DNA of 42,994 bases from JAHIVB01 sp964574705 (GCA_964574705.1 CAZNOO010000015.1:1-42994); one strand, 5' to 3'; counted from the first letter of the stretch, positions 1 through 9,068 are shown. The notes: generated by a model from the sequence alone, not told the origin. Made by a program: numbers and translations.

Positions 1-435
1 AAAGGTACTTTGCAAGAAAGATTAGAAGCAAAACTTGAAGGATTGCGGTGTTTAACGTGTAATCAGGTTTGTGATATATGTGCAGATGTTTGCCCGAATA
101 GAGCGAATATAAGTATTAAAGTTGAATCAGATTTATTCAATCAAAACCAACAGATTATTCATATTGACGGTATGTGTAACGAATGTGGGAACTGTGGTAC
201 ATTCTGCCCACATGCGGGAAGACCTTATAAGGATAAAATTACCTTGTTCTGGAATCAAAACGATTTTGCAGATTCTTCCAATGTAGGATTCCTTCATCTA
301 ACCGAAAACCAATTTATGGTGCGCGATGAAAACGGAAAAGTATTTCATTATACAATTGGCGACAAAACAGTTTCTCATGAATTTGAGATCATTATTACAG
401 CGGTATTAAATGAGTATTCATATTTATTGGCGTAG
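1..435 (+). CDS. ygfK: YgfK-like iron-sulfur oxidoreductase, C-terminal fragment
   Basis: The reading frame is open from base 1 to the TAG at 433-435, so the gene begins upstream of the window; the TTG at base 10 is an internal leucine and not a start. The fragment of about 144 residues carries two closely spaced ferredoxin-like cysteine clusters: a CxxCxxxCxxCxxxCP run near residues 18-34, followed by NRAN, and a second CNECGNCGTFCPH cluster near residues 60-72. This layout, with the IIHIDGMCNECGNCG segment, matches my memory of the C-terminus of YgfK, a putative selenate-reductase subunit related to the small subunit of glutamate synthase and often found near selenium-dependent molybdenum hydroxylases. 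The flavin and NAD domains of the full protein (about 1000 aa) would lie upstream. The family assignment is fairly firm; the substrate is not established. Confidence 0.82.
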   Translation, partial: KGTLQERLEAKLEGLRCLTCNQVCDICADVCPNRANISIKVESDLFNQNQQIIHIDGMCNECGNCGTFCPHAGRPYKDKITLFWNQNDFADSSNVGFLHLTENQFMVRDENGKVFHYTIGDKTVSHEFEIIITAVLNEYSYLLA

Positions 436-510
436 GTTAGGAACAATCCCCAGCTTATAATGTTTTACAATTTTTGAATGTCATATAGATCAACTTGAGT
501 GGATAATATA

Positions 511-538
511 AAAACGACGATGATTAGTCGTCGTTTTT
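511..538. terminator. Bidirectional hairpin terminator
   Basis: AAAACGACGA (511-520) pairs perfectly with TCGTCGTTTT (528-537) around a 7-base loop, with U/A runs on both sides. It lies between the convergent ygfK-like gene and the GH31 gene. The stop codon of the minus-strand GH31 gene (524-526) falls in the loop and its last codons form one arm. Confidence 0.85.
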
Positions 539-2920
539 GATTGCTTTAAATGTTGTATGATATAGAAAGTCTTTAGCATTTTTAGGGATGTTTAGACGGT
601 TTATGTCATCTAGTTTTTCTTGTAAAGTATTATTTTTTGCAAGCCACCCTCGACTTTCATGAATGTTGTTAAAATTGATAAATCCGATGTCATTTTTTTC
701 TTCTGTATCAAGATTTGAAATATCAATGGAATTCATAATATCTTTCGTAAAGGAATATGGATTGACAATGATTTGTGCTGTTGAAGTGGCTTTAATCGTT
801 ATGTCTTCATTCATACGGAATGGTACTGTGAGAACAATTGAATTCGTTTCGCTATTTTTTGTAAATTCAAACTCTTTTGAACAACGAACTATACTATCTA
901 AATCAACAGAACGTAGATGAATATGTAGTATTCTCTCTATTGAAACATTAAGATTAGACGATATTTGTAAAGATATAGTTGTGTCATCCGATTGTAATGT
1001 GAAGGTTGTATTATATTGAACACCATCAGAGTCTTCAATGAACGTGAATGCATTGTTTTTTCCTGGAAAAACATGAACATCTAGTTCTTTCGGCAAATCA
1101 GAAGTACCCTCTAGTGGATTCGTAGCGAGTGGGATGATTGAACCTTGTTTGGCAAATAAGTTAATATCACGAAGACAACCATAGAATGTATATGTTCCAG
1201 GGGTTTTAATGTATTCACCACTGAAGAAGTGGAACCAACCGCCTTCTTTGAACCATACTTTTTCTGAAGCCAACTGTAATTTGTGTTTTGTTTTTGATGT
1301 GAACGGACGAACCATGAACTCAGTTCCAAAGAAGTATTGATTCTTATATGCATAAGCATTTTTATCTTCTGGCCAAATGTAATAAAGAGGACGAATCAAG
1401 GGCAATTCTCCCTGGGAATGAAGGTGGTTGAAAGTATGAATATATGGAATCAACTTGTGACGTAATTGCATAAAGTGTTTTACTGTTGTTTCAACTTCGT
1501 TATTCCATCTCCATGGTTCTCGTCTTTGATAAAAGGATTTTGTGCTGTGGAGTCTCATAACTGGACTGAACACGCCAAGTTGTACCCAACGAGTATAGAG
1601 CTCATCATCTTGTAATCCACCTTGGTGCCCGCCAATATCGTGGCTCCACCATCCATATCCTACGTTTGTTGCAGTCGTCGTGAAATAGGGTTGGAAATCA
1701 AGAGACTTCCAAGTTGAGAAAGTGTCTCCACTGAAGCCAATCGGGTAACGATGGCTACCGAGCTTACTCCATCGAGAAAAGATGAAATACTGCTGTTTCC
1801 CCCGATTTAAACCATCATAAAAATGATAGTGGTTTAATGCAAATAAAGGATCTAGATTTTTCATTTTGGAGAGGGTACCTTGCTGCCAATCAATCCACCA
1901 AAAATCAACACCCTGTTGTTCTAATATATGATGTACGTCTTTGAAATACGCTTCTACAAATTGTGGATTCGTTAAATCAAAGTCAATGATTTGTTTTGAT
2001 AGCGGGTTAATACCCATTCGTTTACAAACAGCTTCGTAACAATCGTCAAATGGACGAATACCATCGGCAGGATGAAGGTTCATTGAGATTTTCAAGTGAT
2101 GTTCTTTCAGCCAATTCATAAACGACTCTGGATGTTTAAAATAGTCTTTATTCCAGGTGTATCCAGTCCAGCCGCCTCTTAATTCTTGTGGGACATCGGT
2201 AATATGCCAATCCATGTCAATGATGCATACGGATAGTGGAATATCACGGGATTCAAAATGAAGAATAACTTCTTTCAATTCCTCATCGGTATAATTCCAA
2301 TAACGACTCCACCAGTTACCAAATACGTATTTAGGAATGAGTGGTGTTTTACCACTTAAAAGGTAATAATCTTTGATACATTGTTCGTAATCATGGCCAT
2401 AGGCAAAGACGTATAAATCAATCTCATCAACGTTTACAGAAGATATTTGTCCATCTTCAAAGGTAACGCTGGACGCATCGTCAAATACGGTGATTCCTCT
2501 TTTAGATATCAACCCTTCTTCAAGCGCTACAGCGCCATTGATAGAATCTAAGGTTCGATACGTTCCTTTCAGGTTTTGTAAATCTTTACTTCCATAATGA
2601 TAACTTGTAGATTGATTTAAATTTACAACTGACAATCCAAACAAGCTTTCTTTAGAAGAATCCAATGTAATCACACAATCCGTTGTAGTTATGGTGTGGA
2701 TATCACCAATGGAATCTAACATAAATGCAGACATAAGATTTCGATGCCAGAAGGTTTGCGTTGGTCTGTTTTCAAACTTTCTTGAAGTGTTATACTCTAT
2801 TCTAAATAACCTGCTTGTGAAAATAGTAATCCGATAATCATTGATAATAATCGTCGCCTTATCCCTTGCGATCGGAGAATTACTAAAACGTAAATGATCT
2901 TTAAAAAAGGTTGAAGTCAT
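524..2920 (-). CDS. Glycoside hydrolase family 31 (alpha-glucosidase-like)
   Basis: A 798-residue cytoplasmic protein with no signal peptide. Residues about 1-190 form the N-terminal beta-sandwich region and about 195-520 the GH31 TIM barrel. FGNWWSRYWNYTDEEL (200-215) and IIDMDWH (233-239) are typical barrel entry motifs. The candidate nucleophile is Asp344 in WWIDWQQG and the candidate acid/base is Asp399 in GFSGDTFSTW; the HDIGG substrate-site motif is at 427-431. The nucleophile context differs from the classical W-x-D-M-N-E of alpha-glucosidases, so the sugar specificity is uncertain (alpha-glucosidase, alpha-xylosidase or alpha-galactosidase type). The start is supported by AAGGA 8 bases upstream of the ATG. 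It is a monocistronic minus-strand gene without neighbouring sugar transport genes. Family call strong, substrate open. Confidence 0.9.
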   Translation of the reverse strand: MTSTFFKDHLRFSNSPIARDKATIIINDYRITIFTSRLFRIEYNTSRKFENRPTQTFWHRNLMSAFMLDSIGDIHTITTTDCVITLDSSKESLFGLSVVNLNQSTSYHYGSKDLQNLKGTYRTLDSINGAVALEEGLISKRGITVFDDASSVTFEDGQISSVNVDEIDLYVFAYGHDYEQCIKDYYLLSGKTPLIPKYVFGNWWSRYWNYTDEELKEVILHFESRDIPLSVCIIDMDWHITDVPQELRGGWTGYTWNKDYFKHPESFMNWLKEHHLKISMNLHPADGIRPFDDCYEAVCKRMGINPLSKQIIDFDLTNPQFVEAYFKDVHHILEQQGVDFWWIDWQQGTLSKMKNLDPLFALNHYHFYDGLNRGKQQYFIFSRWSKLGSHRYPIGFSGDTFSTWKSLDFQPYFTTTATNVGYGWWSHDIGGHQGGLQDDELYTRWVQLGVFSPVMRLHSTKSFYQRREPWRWNNEVETTVKHFMQLRHKLIPYIHTFNHLHSQGELPLIRPLYYIWPEDKNAYAYKNQYFFGTEFMVRPFTSKTKHKLQLASEKVWFKEGGWFHFFSGEYIKTPGTYTFYGCLRDINLFAKQGSIIPLATNPLEGTSDLPKELDVHVFPGKNNAFTFIEDSDGVQYNTTFTLQSDDTTISLQISSNLNVSIERILHIHLRSVDLDSIVRCSKEFEFTKNSETNSIVLTVPFRMNEDITIKATSTAQIIVNPYSFTKDIMNSIDISNLDTEEKNDIGFINFNNIHESRGWLAKNNTLQEKLDDINRLNIPKNAKDFLYHTTFKAIKNDD

Positions 2921-2963
2921 ATCGCCAGTCCTTCTTTCAAAAAAGAATATTATAGTTGCTTTT

Positions 2964-2972
2964 AGTATATCA
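2964..2972 (-). promoter_or_regulatory. Candidate promoter of the GH31 gene (extended -10)
   Basis: On the minus strand TG-A-TATACT forms an extended -10 element about 45 bases upstream of the GH31 start. There is no convincing -35 box. Confidence 0.4.
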
Positions 2973-3085
2973 TATCAATGAATAAGTGTTACTGCCTAAG
3001 TAGAAAGCAGTGCTTTAATTAAGTAATATGCATTGAGTTTCCTGTGTCGTTTCTTTGAAAATAGATATAGATACAAAAAACAACA

Positions 3086-3114
3086 TTTATTTTTGATTGC
3101 TGTGATGTTATAAT
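3086..3114 (+). promoter_or_regulatory. Composite promoter, copy 1 of 3
   Basis: TTTATTTTTG, 9 bases, then ATGTTATAAT (an extended -10: TG-T-TATAAT). The same two boxes with identical spacing recur at 7049 and 9154. It lies 108 bases upstream of the YcxB-like gene. Confidence 0.65.
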
Positions 3115-3221
3115 GTTATTAGTGAATTTGCCAAGCTAGAATGTGTATTATCTTGAGATAAGTGCATAAGCTTATTAAGATAACATCATTCATAGACTTT
3201 TTATAATTAATGGAGGGAAAC

Positions 3222-3731
3222 ATGTATAGCACGCAAACGACCTATTCAGTCGAAAAACACAAACAACTTTCGGTTCTTGTTTTCAAAATGAAACTTGTTC
3301 CTTATATGATTAAAGTTGAAATATTATTCATTTTCGTAACCATTGTTGGCTATTTTACAAACCCGTTTTTGCTCGAAATTGGGATTGGGGTCACTGTTTT
3401 GACACCGATTGCTTTGATGGTGTCACACAGGATAAAGCAGAAAAAATTATACAAAAATTATCCTTCTGTACAAAGACAGCCAACTCTTAAATTTGTATTT
3501 GAAGAGGATTACTTCAATTTTGAGAGATTGGATGAAACGGTATCCACGAGTAAAGTCATCTATTCTGATGTCTATATGTGCGCTGAAGATCATTATAATT
3601 TTTATCTTTTTCTGAACCCGGTAATGGCTTATATTGTTGATAAAACTGGATTTGGAGAAGACAAAATTGGAGACGTCAGAGAATTCTTGAAATCGAAAAT
3701 CAACAAGACAAAATTACTAAAAAACAAATAA
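3222..3731 (+). CDS. YcxB-like membrane protein
   Basis: About 169 residues. Two membrane segments lie in the first third (roughly residues 27-47 and 50-67), followed by a soluble domain with the alternating pattern F-x-F-x-x-D-Y-F-x-F-E and a late FYLFLNP...DKTGF segment. That is the usual outline of the YcxB-like family, small two-TM proteins with a PH-like C-terminal domain. An upstream in-frame ATG exists at 3210, but the SD GGAGGG (3212-3217) lies inside that extension and is properly spaced only for the ATG at 3222. Function is unknown. It is monocistronic and driven by the composite promoter at 3086-3114. Confidence 0.6.
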   Translation: MYSTQTTYSVEKHKQLSVLVFKMKLVPYMIKVEILFIFVTIVGYFTNPFLLEIGIGVTVLTPIALMVSHRIKQKKLYKNYPSVQRQPTLKFVFEEDYFNFERLDETVSTSKVIYSDVYMCAEDHYNFYLFLNPVMAYIVDKTGFGEDKIGDVREFLKSKINKTKLLKNK

Positions 3732-3819
3732 TTCATTCCTGTCATTCTTTATCTCAGTTAGGCTATGAAGCAGCATGAATATAACTATAACAAAAAAAAC
3801 AATTACAGGAGAACAGAAT

Positions 3820-3965
3820 ATGAAATACTTATATGGTTTAAACAATACTGTCGACGATAAAAAAGTAGATGGTGATGAACTAGATTTTCTTACTTCAGAA
3901 GTCGATGACGCCCTGAAACAACAAATTGATAATTGCTACAATTCTACAACTCAACTAGTGAAGAG
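3820..3965 (+). CDS. Hypothetical protein, 5' part, interrupted by assembly gap
   Basis: The ATG at 3820 has an AGGAG SD at 3807-3811, which is better than the ATG at 3775 that opens the same frame. The 48 visible codons are acidic and polar (DDKKVDGDELDFLTSEVDD) with no recognisable domain. The sequence runs directly into the 100-N gap. The open frame beyond the gap is in phase if the gap were truly 100 bases, but that length is conventional, so whether both parts are one gene is unknown. Confidence 0.5.
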
Positions 3966-4065
3966 NNNNNNNNNNNNNNNNNNNNNNNNNNNNNNNNNNN
4001 NNNNNNNNNNNNNNNNNNNNNNNNNNNNNNNNNNNNNNNNNNNNNNNNNNNNNNNNNNNNNNNNN
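3966..4065. other. Scaffold gap of 100 N
   Basis: Exactly 100 undetermined bases, the conventional placeholder for a gap of unknown size. Any annotation spanning it is unreliable. Confidence 0.98.
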
Positions 4066-4521
4066 GTGGTCCAAGATTCTATAACCCAACTTGAACTTCC
4101 AGGAAATGCCATTCAAATTGATGTGTTAGCGTATCGATACAATATTCAAAATGATAAAATGAAACTGCTAAGTACTGGGATGACCAAATATGTGAACATT
4201 AGTAAGAAGATGTATGTAAAAGATGATGCGTTATGCATCTCTGACATATTCTATGTGATATCTATTCCCTTATCTGAGATTAAAGTAATTACACCTATTG
4301 ACAAGAAAATACTATTACCTTCTTGGAATAAGGAAGTTCCAGCAAATCATGAGGATTATAAGAAATATAAGATTCGATTCAACCAGTATAGAATGTTTTT
4401 CATCAAATCTTATTATGTAATCAAAATCAATCACAATTTAGAAGACTATGAATTACTCGTGCCCAATTATGATATCGATAAGTTATTATTGTTAACTCAA
4501 AAACAGATTAGTCCGCAGTAG
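4066..4521 (+). CDS. Hypothetical protein, 3' part after assembly gap
   Basis: Open from the edge of the gap to the TAG at 4519-4521, about 151 residues. It has no membrane segment. The alternating hydrophobic beta pattern (RYNIQNDKMKLLSTGMTKYVNISKKMYV, seen in short stretches; IPLSEIKVITPIDKK) suggests a PH-like or beta-barrel fold such as those used in small bacterial membrane-associated proteins, but I do not recognise a family. It may be the C-terminal part of the gene starting at 3820. A strong hairpin terminator follows. Confidence 0.55.
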   Translation: MVQDSITQLELPGNAIQIDVLAYRYNIQNDKMKLLSTGMTKYVNISKKMYVKDDALCISDIFYVISIPLSEIKVITPIDKKILLPSWNKEVPANHEDYKKYKIRFNQYRMFFIKSYYVIKINHNLEDYELLVPNYDIDKLLLLTQKQISPQ

Positions 4522-4562
4522 TATTACATTAAATTAGCTACTGACTAACAGAGCAAAAAACC

Positions 4563-4589
4563 AAAAAGAGGTAGTGTCTACCTCTTTTT
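4563..4589 (+). terminator. Intrinsic terminator
   Basis: AAAAAGAGGTAG (4563-4574) pairs perfectly with CTACCTCTTTTT (4578-4589) around a TGT loop and ends in a T run. Confidence 0.85.
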
Positions 4590-4728
4590 ACTTTCATGAA
4601 ACGATATATAATGATACTTTTTTATGTAATTTCAGAGTAATGTATTAAATTTATTGACAATTCACGCTATAATAATAGGTATATTTAGAAATGCGACATA
4701 ATGACTTAATTTCGAGGAGTATATGAAT

Positions 4729-5850
4729 ATGGCTATTGAAATCAGAGAAGTGACCACTAAAAAAGAAATTCGGAAGTTCATGGAGTTTGCAAATATCTTA
4801 TATAAAGATGAACCAAATTATATCCCGCCGATGTTTTCTGATGAACTGAAATCTGCAAATCCTAAATACAATTTGAATTTGGAATACTGTGATACCATAT
4901 TGCTTTTGGCTTATATCGATAACAATATCGTAGGTAGAATCAGAGGCGTAGTTAACCATAAGTATAACAAGAAGAATAACTTGTTACACCTTCGATTTAA
5001 TCATTTTGATGTTATCGATGATTTTGAAGTTACGAAGGCTCTTTTTGATTATCTAGGCAAGTGGGGAATCAAAAAGGGGATGACAGAATTCAACGGTCCG
5101 ATTGGATTCAATGATTTAGATAAACAAGGATTGTTGATAGAAGGATATGACCAAGAAGGGATGTTTATCACCTATTATAATTTCCCATACCATGCGGAAC
5201 ATCTCAAGAAACTTGGTTTTGTTAAAGATGTTGATTGGGTGGAATACCGGGTTCAAGTTCCAAAGGAAATCAATCCACGTTTAACAAAAATATCAGATCG
5301 ACTCCTTGAGCGAGGCAATTACAGTATTAAGAAATTTGCGAGCAAAAAAGATTTAAAACCTTATCTATATAAGGTATTCAATATACTAAATGAAGCTTTT
5401 GCACCACTTCATGGTGTAGTTGAACTGACAAATGGACAAATTGATCAATACGTAGCGCAATACTTACCACTCATCAATCTTGATTTTTTGTCCGTCATCG
5501 TTGATAACAATGATGATGTCGTTGCATTTGGACTTTTAGGCCCAAGTCTCAATGAACCTATGAGAAAGATTAGAGGAAGACTGTTCCCATTTGGGTTTAT
5601 TACCCTGCTTAGAAGTTTAAAAAGAACAAAAATCTTGGATATGTATTTGATTGCTGTTAAACCAGATAAACAAGGGTTAGGATTAAACTCGATATTGATG
5701 ACAGATATTACCAATAACGCTATTAAAAACAAAATCTTATATGCAGAAACCGGACCGGAATTGGAAGACAATGATAATATAACCAGTTTTTGGAAAAATT
5801 ATGACGCTGAAATAATCAAAAGAAGAAGATGCTTTATCAAAAAGATATAG
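4729..5850 (+). CDS. YghO-family GNAT-superfamily acetyltransferase-like protein
   Basis: About 373 residues, cytoplasmic. The N-terminal pattern (IREV...FxxFxNxLYxDEPNYIPPMFSDE, then LAYIDNNIVGRIRGVVNHKYN) and the central FNGPIGFNDLDKQGLLIEGYDQEG segment fit the YghO-like family, which is built on two GNAT-like halves. The second half contains a GNAT-like MYLIAVKPDKQGLGLNSILM stretch around residues 300-320, where the Q-x-x-G-x-x acetyl-CoA loop would lie. Substrate unknown. Start choice: GAGGAG at 4714-4719 lies only 3 bases from the ATG at 4723 but 9 from the ATG at 4729, which I prefer; the two differ by two residues. Convergent with the membrane protein that follows. Confidence 0.7.
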   Translation: MAIEIREVTTKKEIRKFMEFANILYKDEPNYIPPMFSDELKSANPKYNLNLEYCDTILLLAYIDNNIVGRIRGVVNHKYNKKNNLLHLRFNHFDVIDDFEVTKALFDYLGKWGIKKGMTEFNGPIGFNDLDKQGLLIEGYDQEGMFITYYNFPYHAEHLKKLGFVKDVDWVEYRVQVPKEINPRLTKISDRLLERGNYSIKKFASKKDLKPYLYKVFNILNEAFAPLHGVVELTNGQIDQYVAQYLPLINLDFLSVIVDNNDDVVAFGLLGPSLNEPMRKIRGRLFPFGFITLLRSLKRTKILDMYLIAVKPDKQGLGLNSILMTDITNNAIKNKILYAETGPELEDNDNITSFWKNYDAEIIKRRRCFIKKI

Positions 5851-5905
5851 AACTAATACCGCTAAAATATGAAATAGAAACACTATAATCTTTGTGAATT
5901 CAATC

Positions 5906-5939
5906 AAAAAAAAAGAAACCGCAAAGGTTTCATTTTTTT
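5906..5939. terminator. Bidirectional terminator between convergent genes
   Basis: GAAACC/GGTTTC with a GCAAA loop, flanked by a nine-A run on the left and a seven-T run on the right, so it can act in both directions. The stop codon of the minus-strand gene (5938-5940) overlaps its edge. Confidence 0.85.
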
Positions 5940-6882
5940 ATTTCAAACGCCAATTATCTTCTTCGATGATATTTGTGAGAATCGGAGGAGACATTTTGTA
6001 CTGGGTTTCTCCTTTTGGACGATAAAATTCTGCAGGTTTACCAGCTTCTAAGCAGCTATCAAATTCACCAGTTAAATGCACAACAAAAGAATAGGTTATT
6101 AGAGTTAAAACGAAGGAGATATTGCTAATTAGATTAACCTTTTCAAGTACATTAAACGCCTCAAGATTCAATTGATCAAGAAGAGCATTACTATCTCCAA
6201 GATTTAAAAACCAATTAATAATACTCAATATTAATAATGCTACAAAATATAGACGTAAAGAATCTGCGGACGGGTACTTAATTGAACTTCTACTTGCAGA
6301 TGAAAACGCATTTGAAATATCGAGACAAAATTCTTTAGCTTTCGACAAGAATTTTAAGTAGATATAAAAAATTCCAAATACGATTGCTCCTGAAATGACT
6401 ACAATAATAAATGAAGCAAACAATAGCTTTAAGAAGGCGAATAGACATATTATAGCTGCAAGTACTATCATTACATATATTAAAGATAGTAGGAAATCAA
6501 TCATTTGCGTTCCTCTCAAGATTGCATTTACTTTTAATTTATGGCATCCATAAGTTATGAATAACACTGCTAAGGGGACAATTGTTTCTATTCCCAGAAG
6601 AATCACTAAAATTATTTTCACCCAATTGATGCTCTTCAATTCATCTCCAACCGTAAATGTTAAATCAGTTATTAGAAAAACACTCATAGTAACACAACTA
6701 AGGATATATCCAATTATAATTAGTGCAGTTAATAAAAACATCTTTTTCCCGCGTCCGAACGTAATAATTCGGTCCTGTAAGTGAGAAAAATTACCTAGCA
6801 CACTTTGAAAAGAAGACTTGTTTTCTTCCTTTTGGGGACTTGCATCAATTTTCGTTAAATTAAATGATTTATACTCATCCAC
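5938..6882 (-). CDS. Multi-pass membrane protein of unknown function
   Basis: About 314 residues with a polar N-terminal tail of about 45 residues and roughly six hydrophobic segments (IITALIIIGYILSCV-like near 50-70, then near 90-115, 128-150, 155-175, 210-225 and 250-270). The C-terminus is soluble and charged. I recognise no family. The frame is open to a GTG at 6897, but GGAGG lies within that extension and is spaced 7 bases from the in-frame GTG at 6882, which is the likelier start; the ATG between them is out of frame. It is a single gene convergent with the YghO-like gene. Confidence 0.65.
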   Translation of the reverse strand: MDEYKSFNLTKIDASPQKEENKSSFQSVLGNFSHLQDRIITFGRGKKMFLLTALIIIGYILSCVTMSVFLITDLTFTVGDELKSINWVKIILVILLGIETIVPLAVLFITYGCHKLKVNAILRGTQMIDFLLSLIYVMIVLAAIICLFAFLKLLFASFIIVVISGAIVFGIFYIYLKFLSKAKEFCLDISNAFSSASRSSIKYPSADSLRLYFVALLILSIINWFLNLGDSNALLDQLNLEAFNVLEKVNLISNISFVLTLITYSFVVHLTGEFDSCLEAGKPAEFYRPKGETQYKMSPPILTNIIEEDNWRLK

Positions 6883-7048
6883 AACATAACCTCCCACGAG
6901 TTTAAAAATGATATAAGAAACATATTATTTCTTATTAATACCAGTATAGCAAAAAAATGCACTTATTGAAATACTTTTCGAAAAGAAAGTTGATTACGAA
7001 GTGAATGTCAAAAACACTCGGGAATTAAATATGAAAACAAATACAAAG

Positions 7049-7077
7049 TTTATTTTTGATTCAGATGATGTTATAAT
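7049..7077 (+). promoter_or_regulatory. Composite promoter, copy 2 of 3
   Basis: TTTATTTTTG, 9 bases, ATGTTATAAT, identical in both boxes and spacing to the copies at 3086 and 9154. It lies 74 bases upstream of the next gene. Confidence 0.65.
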
Positions 7078-7150
7078 TATTTTATTGATTCATTTATATG
7101 AGAAAATAAGAAGATGTGCTTGAGTATGGAATGTGAGGTAAATAGATATA

Positions 7151-7531
7151 ATGAAAAGTAAAATATTAACAATTATTGGAATCGTAACAATCGCTTCGTT
7201 AGTAATCATTCGTTTTATCTATTACTCACGATCAGAATATCCTATAGGTTGGTATTTTGGTGGGTTATTGATAAGTTTTCTCGTTGGAATAGGTCTTTCT
7301 CTAACTATGTATTCCTCACGAGAATCTTTTAACCATTCTACGCCAGAAGAAGAACGAGGATTCTATCAACTGTTTATTAAAATCATTGCAGTCATATTCT
7401 TTTTTCTAGGATTGTTTTTAATGATAAGATATGTTAAAGAAATTCCAAACAATGCGTTTGATTTTGGAATTGCATTCTTTGGGGCAGTTGTATATGGCAT
7501 CCCAATTTTGATTCTAAAAATTGAAGATTAG
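7151..7531 (+). CDS. Small four-TM membrane protein, unknown
   Basis: 126 residues with four hydrophobic segments at about 5-23, 33-52, 72-92 and 103-123, and a short charged loop between the second and third (RESFNHSTPEEERG). I recognise no family. The SD is weak (GAGGT about 11 bases upstream). The composite promoter at 7049-7077 is shared with the YcxB-like gene and the acetyltransferase at 9287, so these three may be co-expressed. Both termini are predicted on the same side of the membrane. Confidence 0.6.
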   Translation: MKSKILTIIGIVTIASLVIIRFIYYSRSEYPIGWYFGGLLISFLVGIGLSLTMYSSRESFNHSTPEEERGFYQLFIKIIAVIFFFLGLFLMIRYVKEIPNNAFDFGIAFFGAVVYGIPILILKIED

Positions 7532-7676
7532 ATACATCATGGGTCCTTCTTAAGGCAGTATTGACCATGAGCCACAATACAACACTTTTTGCACGTAGTA
7601 ACTTGTTATTAGCATAAATACGTTTCGTTATTTATGAAATGCAACCGAACGTTGCGGAAAAGTAAAACAATGTATA

Positions 7677-7704
7677 TTGATATTGACACGCATTACCTTA
7701 TAAT
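7677..7704 (+). promoter_or_regulatory. Promoter of the XRE regulator gene
   Basis: TTGATA (7677-7682), a 16-base spacer and TATAAT (7699-7704), 23 bases before the ATG at 7728. An inverted repeat GCAAC-5-GTTGC lies just upstream at 7641-7655. Confidence 0.6.
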
Positions 7705-7727
7705 GGTGTGCAAGAGGTGGTCAAAAA

Positions 7728-8963
7728 ATGAAGACATTAGGACAAAAACTGAATACACTTAGAAAAGATGCAAATATGTCTCAAGAAGAACTTGCTGAAC
7801 AACTTGGCGTTAGCAGACAAGCAATTAGCAAGTGGGAAAGAGACGAGGGGTCGCCTGATTTATTTAATATTCAGATGATCGCAAAAGTATTTAATATTAC
7901 TATAGACTCTTTGCTTAATGCTGAAATTGAAACGCCAAGAATGAAAAAAGGAAACGGTGACTTAAGAAATAAAATCGGGATAATTCTAATTAGTATTTTT
8001 GTCTTTCTATCTGGTGCAGCCATTATTGCACTATTCATCGGAATGATGATTTATAGCCTTCCGATATTGAGCGCTTTGATTGAGTTTTTTAGAATAGACA
8101 TCCATAATAGACTTTCGTACTATATTTTCAATCAAGAGATTCTCTTCACACTCATCATGCTCGTATATTTTATTCTTTTTAGCATCTACATCATGATTTA
8201 TTCAAACATCTATTCAACAAAACAAGAGTTCAAAGAAAAACATCGCTTGACTTTGATTCTACTAAATGGATTTTTACTGAGTAGTTATTTATCAGTTCTA
8301 GCATTCATATCTTTGTCGGGGTTCTCATTTATATTTTTGTATATTGTCGGATTTTTGGTCGTTTTATCTGGACTAGTAGGTTCATTCTTAATCGCTCCTA
8401 CACAAAACGAGTTCAAGAAGATTGAAAGAACAAGTAAATTCAAAACGATATTCAAGAGAATCATCGTTGTTTCTTCGATCATTATCTCTTTCATTTCATT
8501 GTCTTCGTTAATTCAAGTAACATACCTTACAAAGGAAACAATCTTACTGACACATACAATGATGAGTGACGAAAATCCCAAAGCGAATCTGGAAATAAAT
8601 TACGCACCATATCATCAAAGCGATGAATTCTTACTGCAAATTGAAGACGAAGCATTGTCAAAGCTTGATGAATATGAAATCTCTATCTATGTTAATGAGG
8701 AATTGCTTTTTCATGACAATATTAACATTTCAGAAGAAGAGAGTTACCGTGAAATTATCATTTTTAGAGATGAAAACATCTTTCGTTTGAGGAAAAGTTT
8801 TGAACTAGAAGGTATCATAAGCACTGCAGATTCTTTTCGAATAGAGATAACATACTCTGAAGATGGAGTCGAGAAAACTGCCAATATCATTTGTGATGAA
8901 GACATCCACTTTGGAAACTATGCAGAAGCTATCGCGATACCGATATGGTATGACATACCATAA
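7728..8963 (+). CDS. XRE-family regulator with membrane and C-terminal sensor-like domains
   Basis: 411 residues. Residues 1-65 are a canonical XRE/HTH_3 DNA-binding domain: LGQKLNTLRKDANMSQEELAEQLG, in part, followed by VSRQAISKWERDEGSPD. Four hydrophobic helices follow (about 83-110, 135-160, 172-195 and 198-222), then a short basic cytoplasmic segment and another TM near 240-262. The last 150 residues are acidic, beta-rich and probably extracytoplasmic. This is a membrane-bound one-component regulator; the HTH type is common in Bacillota, but I do not recognise the C-terminal domain. SD AGAGGTGG (7713-7720) is well placed. The gene is monocistronic with a consensus-like promoter just upstream. 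The sensed signal is unknown. Confidence 0.75.
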   Translation: MKTLGQKLNTLRKDANMSQEELAEQLGVSRQAISKWERDEGSPDLFNIQMIAKVFNITIDSLLNAEIETPRMKKGNGDLRNKIGIILISIFVFLSGAAIIALFIGMMIYSLPILSALIEFFRIDIHNRLSYYIFNQEILFTLIMLVYFILFSIYIMIYSNIYSTKQEFKEKHRLTLILLNGFLLSSYLSVLAFISLSGFSFIFLYIVGFLVVLSGLVGSFLIAPTQNEFKKIERTSKFKTIFKRIIVVSSIIISFISLSSLIQVTYLTKETILLTHTMMSDENPKANLEINYAPYHQSDEFLLQIEDEALSKLDEYEISIYVNEELLFHDNINISEEESYREIIIFRDENIFRLRKSFELEGIISTADSFRIEITYSEDGVEKTANIICDEDIHFGNYAEAIAIPIWYDIP

Positions 8964-9035
8964 GAATTGAGGAACCTTTTGGAAAAGAAAGTGATTCTAT
9001 TTTTTAGTTGATAATCCACAATTTTAACTCATTAT

Positions 9036-9068
9036 AAAATCGACTAATTTAGTCGATTTTTTGTTTTT
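9036..9068 (+). terminator. Intrinsic terminator
   Basis: AAAATCGACT (9036-9045) pairs with AGTCGATTTT (9051-9060) around AATTT, followed by a T-rich tail. It lies in the 323-base stretch 8964-9286, whose only other visible feature is the promoter at 9154-9182. Confidence 0.85.

Noticed and set aside
7641..7655. GCAAC-5-GTTGC inverted repeat upstream of the XRE regulator promoter
   Set aside because: Only 5-bp arms and not centred on the promoter; it could be a chance repeat, so it is mentioned only with the promoter.
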